Shown here: positions 1-5,172 of the stretch, piece after piece
Position numbering within the stretch: position 1 is the first letter of the stretch
How the letters are laid out: each line of letters begins with the position of its first letter
From: an uncultured Flavobacterium sp.
GTDB taxonomy: Bacteria; Bacteroidota; Bacteroidia; Flavobacteriales; Flavobacteriaceae
DNA length: 5,172 bases
Direction: 5' to 3'
Assembly: GCF_946478785.1 (NCBI RefSeq)
Contig: NZ_CAMLDD010000052.1
Coordinates: 1 to 5,172, forward strand
Program-made: the position numbers and the translations under genes
Notes under the pieces: generated by a model
Told to the model about the DNA's origin: nothing
Database searches by the model: none
Seen by the model: only the letters and a program-made list of their open reading frames with translations

Positions 1-1541
1 TTTGGGTCTTTATTGTCTGTTACTGAAATTACCGATGTGTAATCGGGAACTTTGGCTGTGCTGCAGGAAACTTGCTGATTCGTCAGGCACGTAATAACAG
101 GAGCTTGAGTGTCGGTCTCTGCTTTTGCAGTAATTACAAAAGAACAGGTCTCTGTGTTGCCTGAAGCGTCTGTGGCAGAAATCACAACTGTCATTCCATC
201 AGTAAATGCACTTCCTGCAACAGGGTTTTGGGTTACAATTGGCGCTGCATCACAATTATCTGTTGCAGTAGCCAAAGCGGAATAATCGGGCAAAACATCT
301 CCGGAAGCCAGGGTTTGGTTGCCGACACAGGTAATGACTGGTTTTGTAACATCTGCGGAAACATTGATTATAAAACTGCAAGATGATTCATTTCCTGAAG
401 CATCTTTGGCCGTAATTGTAACGGTCATTCCATCGGTAAAAAGGCTTCCTTCGGATGGGTTTTGGGTAATTACAGGCGCAGCATCACAATTGTCGGTAGC
501 CGTTATCATTTTGGTATAATCTGGTAAAATTGAACTACATGATAAACTTTGGCTACCGATACAAGTGATTACTGGTTTTGTAACATCTTCAGAAGCACTG
601 ATCTTAAAACTACAGTCTGATTCATTGCCTGAGGCATCTTTGGCAGTAATTGTTATGGTCATTCCATCGGTAAAAGGGCTTCCTGCTGCCGGGCTTTGAG
701 TGATTACCGGGTTGCTGTCATTATTGTCTGTTGCGGTTACTAAGTTTGTATAATCTGCAACTACAATGGTGGAGCAATCAACACTTTGATCTGTCAGGCA
801 TGTTATTACCGGTTTTTCTGTATCTACAGATTCATTTATTAAAAAAGAACAGGTTTCAGTATTTCCTGAAGCGTCTTTGGCCGAAATTTCAACTGTCATT
901 CCATCCACAAAAGGACTTCCCGCAGCCGGGGTTTGAGTTACAATTGGTGCTGTATCACAATTATCCGTTGCCGTAATCAAAGCTGAATAATCAGGCAGGA
1001 CATCTCCGAAAGCCAGGGTTTGGTTTCCGATACATGTAATTACAGGTTTTGTAACATCTGCGGAAGCATTGATTTTAAAAGTACAGTCTGATTCGTTTCC
1101 GGAAGCATCTTTGGCCGTGATTGTCACAGTCATTCCATCTGCAAAAGGACTTCCCGCTACAGGGTTTTGAGTAACTGTTGGCGAAGGATCTACATCATCC
1201 GAAACTGTAACAGACGCCGTATAATCTGGAATTGTAGCTGTTCCACAAGTTAACTGCTGATTTGCCGGGCAAGTTACAATTGGCGCCTCAGTATCTGTTG
1301 TAGAAGTAGTTGCAATAGTGAATTTACAAGTTTCAAAATTACCGCTGGCATCGGTTACGGTAAGAGTCACTTCTTGAGAAACTCCGTCAAAAACAGTTCC
1401 TGAAGCTGGCGATTGTGTAATAATTGGAGTATCATCACAATTGTCTGTTACGGTAATTGCCGATTTATAATCCGGAATTGGATCGTTTATTGCCAAAACC
1501 TGATTGGCTGGACAATTGGTTATTACAGGTTTCTCTGTATC
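1..1541 (-). repeat. Tandem array of HYR domains (six complete, seventh cut by window edge)
   Basis: Modules in protein order: residues 1081-1162, 1163-1241, 1242-1319, 1320-1398, 1399-1476, 1477-1556, and 1557 to the edge, so 78-82 residues each. Each starts D-(T/V)-(E/T/Q)-(K/A)-P-(V/I)-(I/V)-T-x-C or close to it. Later positions carry P-D-Y, T-D-N-C or T-D-N, and G-S-x-F-x-D-G-M-T-V, then K-D-A-S-G-N and a final cysteine plus F. These are Ig-like HYR modules, which typically form an extended stalk. Modules 2-6 are very alike, module 1 is the most diverged, and base identity between some copies is high. More copies may follow beyond the edge. Confidence 0.93.
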
Positions 1542-4500
1542 CGGAGTAATTTGCTTTCCAAAAATCACAAAAGCAGAACCTGGTTGGTCATAAATATTTC
1601 CGCTCAAATTATAGTTATAACTACCAATAACAACATCATCTATACCATCCTTATTTACATCTCCAGCATAACTTACATTATGATAATTAGTATTGTCTAA
1701 GATTATTTTTAACCCATCCTTTGCAGTTAATAAATCTGTATCTACATTAGCATCCCAACTGTCTTTTCCATATAATATATAAGCTGCATCATTTTTTATA
1801 AATATAAAATCATCAAAACTATCCTTATTAAAATCACCTGCTTTGCCAAATTTATCTGCATAACCGGAATTCAATAATTTAAATCCGTTCATCCCGTTTA
1901 AGTCATTTAAATCAATTGTTACCGGAAATGTCGAAGAACCAAAAAGTATTAAGTTTTTACCAAATGAAATATCATTAATTCCATCACCATTCATATCACC
2001 TACTCCGGCTACATATTCATACGTCAATGGCTTGACAGAGTTCATAACTTTAAAGCCATTAGTTCCATTTAAATCGGTAATTTTCAGAATTGCAGTAAAG
2101 TTCGTTTTTCCATAAATTACATATTTTTTGTCACTGGTTCCTGTACCTCCAATTGCAATGTCAGAAATACCATCTCCATTTACGTCTCCTAATCCTGCAA
2201 CTGAATTTCCTATTTTATCTACCGTAGTATCACCTTCGATTATAAAACCATTAGTACCATCGATTTCATCACCTTTTATTAATGCAGGAAATCCTGTGCT
2301 TTTACCGTAAATAATATAACATTTCGGTACTCGACTTGTACCAACAATAGCAATATCATCAAAACCATCATGATTAAAATCTCCAATATTATCAATATTA
2401 AAACCTAACGCTTCATAATATTCTGTTCCTGCAATAACAAATCCGTTATTCCCATCTAAATCCGACAAGAAAAATTCAGCAGGAAAAAAACCACTTTTGC
2501 CAAAAACAATATATGTTGCGCCCTCAACCCAATTTGTCCATCTTTTTAAAGATGCACTTATCATAAAATCACCTATGCCGTCACCATTTATATCACCGGC
2601 AGCAGATACAGCCTGACCTGTTTGGAGATAATCTGTATCTGTATCATTACGGATTGCAAACCCGTTTGTTCCATTTAAAAGCGCCAGATTTATATTGGGT
2701 GGAAATCCGGAATCAGTTCCAAAAACAATATAACCGCTGCCTTCAAATTTTCTGGTATAATTTCTATAAGGTCCCAAAAATGGCGTGTTTTTACCTATAT
2801 CACTTACAATAAAATCTGAAATTCCGTCTCCGTTTACATCACCTACTGTATCTACAGCATAGCCTGTATTACCCGAAGGAGTTTCTCCATACAGTCTAAA
2901 ACCGTTATTGCCATTAAGGTTATTGACATTTAATGTAAAAGTTTTACAATCAATTTCTGTTGAATTTGTTTTTAACCTGACCAAAAAAGTACAGGAGTTA
3001 CTATTTCCTGATTTATCTCTTACAGTAATTGTTACCTGTGTATCTCCTGTAAAAAGCGTTCCCTGTGGTGGACTCTGTGTTAAAAAAAGATCTGTATTGT
3101 AGGTGCAATTATCACTAACATTAGATAGAAAAGAAATATAATTGGGTAATGAAGCGTTTACATATAACTCCTGGTCAGCTATGCAGCTTATATCAGGTGA
3201 TTCTGTATCTATCCGGTTTAGTTTTTCTCCATAAAAAATATAGGCCAATCCCTGATGATTATGATATGTTGCACCAGGAATGGATCCCACAACAAAATCA
3301 TTTGTCCCATCATTATTAAAATCTCTTATTCCTGCTACATCTTCGCCAAAATTGAGATAGCTGCTTAACTCTTGATCATTAAAAACCTGATATCCTACAT
3401 TTCCAAAAATCATATCCTCGCCAACAATTCCTGTTGCAGATCCGCCTCCAAAAACAATATAGACAGCTCCGTTGTTAGCCTTCCCACCACGTTTTGACGC
3501 AATAATTATATCATTTTTACTGTCATTATTAACATCTTTCAGGCTACTTACTGCCCCTCCTAATTGATCGTAAGCTTCTTTTCCCTGAAAAATCACTCCT
3601 GTACTTGCGTTCAGAGTGCTTGCTGAAAATATAGCAGGAAATGCGGAATTTCTTCCATAAATAAGATAAACTTCACCAGCGGCTTCTAAATGATTAATTG
3701 TTTTCCCGGAAGCGCCTATGAGAATATCATCAATAGCATCATTATTAAAATCACCGACACCGGCAACTGAAATCCCCATGCTGGTATATCGTCCTGTATT
3801 AGTAATTATAAAACCATCGGATACGTTGATAGCGTCTAATTGGTAATTTGCTGTATAACTATTTTTTCCAAACCAGACCACCGCTCTTCCTTCACTATTA
3901 TCGCTCGTTTCATCATAACCTGGAAAACCAAAAATTAAATCATCCTTGCCATCATTATTAATATCGCCTGCATTTCTTACAATAGAACCTTGACCTGAAA
4001 AAAGCTGCGAAAACCCAAGTATATAAAATCCATTTGTCCCATTTAAAGCAGAAGTATTCATATCTGTTATAGCAGCCTGACCAAAAACAACAAAAATATT
4101 TGCTTTGTCATTTCCATACATATTAAAAACAATGTCTGCTACCCCATCATTATTAATATCTCCGGCATAACTTACATCTTTTATGGAAGTGGTGGATGAA
4201 AAAAGATCAATTGTAAATGTGACACTATTGGCTAGGTTAAAATCGGTTCGTTTATAGATTGCTGAAAATCCAGAAGATTTTCCATAAAAAACAACCGCTC
4301 TGCCTTTTCCAGTTGCATTATTGTAACCAATAAGTATATCATCAATTCCATCATTGTTAAAATCCCCCGCTGTATCTATCATAGCACCAAATTTTTCATT
4401 TGGATCAACACCTCTAAGTATAAAACCGTTGGTACCATCAAGAGTGCTAACATCAAATGTTTCAATAGAAAGTCCAGTTTTACCGAAAATAACATATATT

Positions 4501-4781
4501 TCCCCTACATTAACATTACCTTCAAAATCAGCATAAGGTGCACCTATCATAATATCATCAATTCCATCATGATTAATATCACCGGCACTTTTTGTTTTGC
4601 TTCCCAGGTTATCGTTCGGATTTTTTCCTAATATTGAAAAACCGTTGGTGCCGTTTATAATAGATTTTGGTACTTCAAGACAGCCCTGACTATAAGATGT
4701 CAAACTAGTACCCAATAAGAGAGTGGTTATGAATACATGGAATATTTTTAATCCCTTTATCAAAATTTTAGCATTTCTCAT
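1..4781 (-). CDS. Giant secreted FG-GAP / HYR repeat surface protein (probable adhesin), 3' end outside window
   Basis: I translated the frame codon by codon: ATG at 4781-4779, then 1593 codons with no stop to the window edge. An in-frame TAG lies 12 codons upstream (4817-4815), and the ATG opens directly into a signal peptide, so the start is well supported. Domain order: signal peptide 1-31; seven FG-GAP repeats about 41-524; HYR 525-604; seven FG-GAP repeats about 612-1076; HYR array 1081-1593 and onward. FG-GAP repeats with D-x-N-x-D-G loops form Ca2+-binding beta-propellers as in integrin alpha chains; HYR modules are Ig-like and linked to cell adhesion. No catalytic domain is visible. 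I infer a cell-surface or released adhesin, probably exported by Sec and then the type IX system, but the C-terminal sorting domain is not in view. It appears to be transcribed from its own promoter. Domain families are confident; the adhesive role is inference. Confidence 0.95.
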   Translation of the reverse strand, partial: MRNAKILIKGLKIFHVFITTLLLGTSLTSYSQGCLEVPKSIINGTNGFSILGKNPNDNLGSKTKSAGDINHDGIDDIMIGAPYADFEGNVNVGEIYVIFGKTGLSIETFDVSTLDGTNGFILRGVDPNEKFGAMIDTAGDFNNDGIDDILIGYNNATGKGRAVVFYGKSSGFSAIYKRTDFNLANSVTFTIDLFSSTTSIKDVSYAGDINNDGVADIVFNMYGNDKANIFVVFGQAAITDMNTSALNGTNGFYILGFSQLFSGQGSIVRNAGDINNDGKDDLIFGFPGYDETSDNSEGRAVVWFGKNSYTANYQLDAINVSDGFIITNTGRYTSMGISVAGVGDFNNDAIDDILIGASGKTINHLEAAGEVYLIYGRNSAFPAIFSASTLNASTGVIFQGKEAYDQLGGAVSSLKDVNNDSKNDIIIASKRGGKANNGAVYIVFGGGSATGIVGEDMIFGNVGYQVFNDQELSSYLNFGEDVAGIRDFNNDGTNDFVVGSIPGATYHNHQGLAYIFYGEKLNRIDTESPDISCIADQELYVNASLPNYISFLSNVSDNCTYNTDLFLTQSPPQGTLFTGDTQVTITVRDKSGNSNSCTFLVRLKTNSTEIDCKTFTLNVNNLNGNNGFRLYGETPSGNTGYAVDTVGDVNGDGISDFIVSDIGKNTPFLGPYRNYTRKFEGSGYIVFGTDSGFPPNINLALLNGTNGFAIRNDTDTDYLQTGQAVSAAGDINGDGIGDFMISASLKRWTNWVEGATYIVFGKSGFFPAEFFLSDLDGNNGFVIAGTEYYEALGFNIDNIGDFNHDGFDDIAIVGTSRVPKCYIIYGKSTGFPALIKGDEIDGTNGFIIEGDTTVDKIGNSVAGLGDVNGDGISDIAIGGTGTSDKKYVIYGKTNFTAILKITDLNGTNGFKVMNSVKPLTYEYVAGVGDMNGDGINDISFGKNLILFGSSTFPVTIDLNDLNGMNGFKLLNSGYADKFGKAGDFNKDSFDDFIFIKNDAAYILYGKDSWDANVDTDLLTAKDGLKIILDNTNYHNVSYAGDVNKDGIDDVVIGSYNYNLSGNIYDQPGSAFVIFGKQITPDTEKPVITNCPANQVLAINDPIPDYKSAITVTDNCDDTPIITQSPASGTVFDGVSQEVTLTVTDASGNFETCKFTIATTSTTDTEAPIVTCPANQQLTCGTATIPDYTASVTVSDDVDPSPTVTQNPVAGSPFADGMTVTITAKDASGNESDCTFKINASADVTKPVITCIGNQTLAFGDVLPDYSALITATDNCDTAPIVTQTPAAGSPFVDGMTVEISAKDASGNTETCSFLINESVDTEKPVITCLTDQSVDCSTIVVADYTNLVTATDNNDSNPVITQSPAAGSPFTDGMTITITAKDASGNESDCSFKISASEDVTKPVITCIGSQSLSCSSILPDYTKMITATDNCDAAPVITQNPSEGSLFTDGMTVTITAKDASGNESSCSFIINVSADVTKPVITCVGNQTLASGDVLPDYSALATATDNCDAAPIVTQNPVAGSAFTDGMTVVISATDASGNTETCSFVITAKAETDTQAPVITCLTNQQVSCSTAKVPDYTSVISVTDNKDP
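1554..2948 (-). repeat. FG-GAP block 2: seven repeats, predicted beta-propeller
   Basis: Residues about 612-1076 hold a second set of seven FG-GAP repeats, with linkers such as LNGTNGF before each. Calcium loops begin at D648, D730, D801, D866, D929, D983 and D1041. All keep the D-x-N-x-D-x-x-x-D pattern; position 6 is Ser instead of Gly in repeat 6 (S988). Spacing falls along the block: 82, 71, 65, 63, 54 and 58 residues. Repeats 5 and 6 lack most of the usual loop after the calcium site (for example ISFGKNLILFG). Only one cysteine, C821, lies well inside the block. I infer a second seven-bladed propeller with smaller late blades. Confidence 0.88.
2970..3209 (-). repeat. Single HYR domain between the two propellers
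   Basis: Residues 525-604 begin DTESPDISC, contain SDNC around C559, and end VTITVRDKSGN followed by C597-T-F. This is the HYR pattern (Ig-like fold, hyalin repeat). Cysteines are C533, C559 and C597. It matches the C-terminal HYR array in design but is more diverged: SPPQGTLFTG replaces the array's SPAAGSPFTDG-type stretch. It probably acts as a rigid spacer between the two propellers. Confidence 0.88.
3210..4664 (-). repeat. FG-GAP block 1: seven repeats, predicted beta-propeller
   Basis: Residues about 41-524 contain seven copies of the unit NGTNGF-x-I ... G-x-x-x-x-x-A-G-D-x-N-x-D-G-x-x-D-I-x-I-G ... Y-x-V-F-G. The calcium loops begin at D68, D140, D208, D273, D344, D416 and D487, giving spacings of 72, 68, 65, 71, 72 and 71 residues. 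Every loop keeps D at positions 1, 5 and 9 and N at position 3. Position 6 (usually Gly) is Ala in repeat 5 (A349) and Ser in repeat 6 (S421). The block has no cysteine. Seven is the number that closes an integrin-alpha-type propeller, so I infer one complete seven-bladed fold. Confidence 0.9.
4689..4781 (-). other. N-terminal Sec signal peptide
   Basis: Residues 1-31 have a basic n-region with R2, K5, K9 and K12, a hydrophobic core (residues 13-24, including VFITTLLLG), and a polar end TSYSQG. Cleavage is most likely after S31 (SYS|QG), a site type common in Flavobacteriia. The first mature residues lead within about ten residues into the first FG-GAP repeat. This places the protein outside the inner membrane. 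The exact cleavage site is a guess. Confidence 0.8.
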
Positions 4782-4809
4782 TATGATTTTACTTACTTTA
4801 ATTAAAAGG

Positions 4810-4817
4810 CAAAACTA
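4810..4817 (-). promoter_or_regulatory. Probable -7 box (TAGTTTTG) of the giant surface-protein gene
   Basis: Read on the minus strand, 4817-4810 is TAGTTTTG, an exact match to the TAnnTTTG -7 element known from Flavobacterium and other Bacteroidota. It is the only minus-strand match I found in the gap before the gene. Transcription would begin near 4803, giving a leader of about 22 bases. I see no TTG at the expected -33 distance, so the promoter is either weak, activator-dependent or wrongly called. The leader has no Shine-Dalgarno sequence and is A-rich, as usual in this phylum. Confidence 0.45.
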
Positions 4818-4826
4818 AAAGTTGAG

Positions 4827-4859
4827 AAAATCATATCTTTCATTATAAATGATGATTTT
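4827..4859. repeat. Inverted repeat upstream of the surface-protein gene
   Basis: AAAATCAT at 4827-4834 is perfectly complementary to ATGATTTT at 4852-4859. Inside the 17-base loop is a nested stem TCATT-ATA-AATGA (4840-4852), which overlaps the outer right arm by one base. The repeat lies where the -33 region of the predicted promoter would fall, so it could be an operator. It could also be a weak terminator. The stem is almost wholly A/T, so chance is a real alternative. Confidence 0.3.
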
Positions 4860-4869
4860 TTGTTTATAG

Positions 4870-4887
4870 GATATTTTAGGGAATATC
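4870..4887. repeat. Short inverted repeat GATATT-N6-AATATC
   Basis: A perfect 6-base inverted repeat with a TTAGGG loop lies in the gap between the two genes. It is short and AT-rich, and no U-tract follows it on the minus strand, so I do not call it a terminator. It may have no function. Confidence 0.2.
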
Positions 4888-5101
4888 ATTATACTAGATT
4901 TCTATCTATTTGATTCAAATTTTTCTTTAGCCAAAGGAATTAATAAATCAACAAGAATCTAATCTGAACACTTCTGTAAATGCATCAACATCAAAAAAAT
5001 AAAAAAATATAATCCACAGTAAAAATCTTTAATATAGCATAGTGTTCATTAAAACTGATGATTATATATTTCGTTCATTAGATTATTTAAAGCTGGCATC
5101 A

Positions 5102-5172
5102 TCATTCAAAACCATTCCCAAAACGGTAATTTAAAACAACTCCGTAGGTATCTGGAAGCACAACGCTTTCCA
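5102..5172 (-). CDS. C-terminal 22 residues of an unidentified protein, 5' end outside window
   Basis: Reading leftward from the right edge, one minus-strand frame gives 22 codons and then TGA at 5104-5102. The end of the product reads VVLNYRFGNGFE. Alternating hydrophobic and polar residues ending in an aromatic pair (N-Y-R-F) look like the last strand of an outer-membrane beta-barrel or another beta-rich secreted protein, but 22 residues cannot fix a family. Of the minus-strand frames here it is the one with protein-like composition; another frame stops early (TAA after ELF). The gene points the same way as the giant gene but sits 320 bases upstream of it, so co-transcription is doubtful. 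Confidence 0.6.
   Translation of the reverse strand, partial: ESVVLPDTYGVVLNYRFGNGFE

Larger units (their letters stand above)
4782..5101. other. Intergenic region of 320 bases
   Basis: This AT-rich gap lies between the stop of the right-edge gene and the start of the giant gene. It contains the predicted -7 box, two inverted repeats, and a direct repeat GTTCATTA at 5044-5051 and 5073-5080. I see no convincing small gene, tRNA or riboswitch, and no GC-rich terminator hairpin after the right-edge gene. Its length argues that the two minus-strand genes are separate transcription units. Confidence 0.7.

Noticed and set aside
1..1541. Regular repeat spacing suggesting a CRISPR or other noncoding array
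   Set aside because: The period is about 234 bases, the repeats are in-frame and protein-coding, and differences respect codons. It is a HYR domain array.
319..2310. Short plus-strand open frames, for example 319..519, 731..976, 1413..1700 and 2128..2310
   Set aside because: They lie wholly antisense to the continuous minus-strand frame, and the translations mirror its repeats in low-complexity form with no domain or leader of their own. The same applies to 2908..3102 and 4354..4536.
4680..4691. Possible lipoprotein signal (S-Q-G-C at residues 31-34)
   Set aside because: A lipobox needs a residue such as Leu, Val, Ile or Ala at -3 and a small residue at -2; here they are Ser and Gln. A standard type I signal peptide fits better.
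1..4781. Frameshift or pseudogene at domain joins
   Set aside because: Translation through every join (near 3209, 2969 and 1541) stays in one frame with no stop, and all repeats are intact.
4970..5101. Intrinsic terminator for the right-edge gene
   Set aside because: There are A/T runs but no stable G+C-containing hairpin before a U-tract on the minus strand. The direct repeat GTTCATTA at 5044 and 5073 is too short to interpret.
1..5172. A defence island, phage or transposon module
   Set aside because: No transposase, integrase, nuclease, terminal inverted repeats or target-site duplications are seen; the window is one repeat-protein gene plus a gene end.

Overview
The window looks like a piece of a Bacteroidota chromosome, most likely Flavobacterium or a close relative. 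The evidence is AT-rich DNA, an A-rich leader without a Shine-Dalgarno sequence, a TAnnTTTG-type -7 box, and a very large secreted protein built from FG-GAP and HYR repeats of the kind common on the surface of gliding and non-gliding Flavobacteriia. This assignment is inference; no marker gene is present.

Almost the whole window (1..4781) is one reading frame on the minus strand. It starts at 4781 and is still open at the left edge, giving 1593 complete codons without a stop. In protein order it encodes: an N-terminal Sec signal peptide (residues 1-31); seven FG-GAP repeats (about 41-524); one HYR domain (525-604); a second set of seven FG-GAP repeats (about 612-1076); and a tandem array of HYR domains (1081-1593), with six complete and a seventh cut by the window. 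Seven FG-GAP repeats is the number that closes an integrin-alpha-type beta-propeller, so the protein probably carries two Ca2+-loaded propellers joined by one HYR module, held away from the cell by a stalk of HYR (Ig-like) modules. Its C-terminus, where a type IX secretion sorting domain or gliding-associated anchor would be expected, lies outside the window.

The 320-base gap at 4782..5101 holds a probable -7 promoter box just upstream of the start, two short AT-rich inverted repeats and one short direct repeat, with no gene recognised. At the right edge (5102..5172) are the last 22 codons of another minus-strand gene. Its ending resembles a final beta-strand of an outer-membrane barrel, but the protein cannot be identified.

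The main points of interest are the two 7-repeat propellers with all 14 calcium loops intact, an alternating cysteine pattern in the HYR array, and a higher-order repeat of about 705 bases that points to block duplication of HYR modules. I see no defence system, mobile element, CRISPR array or RNA gene.
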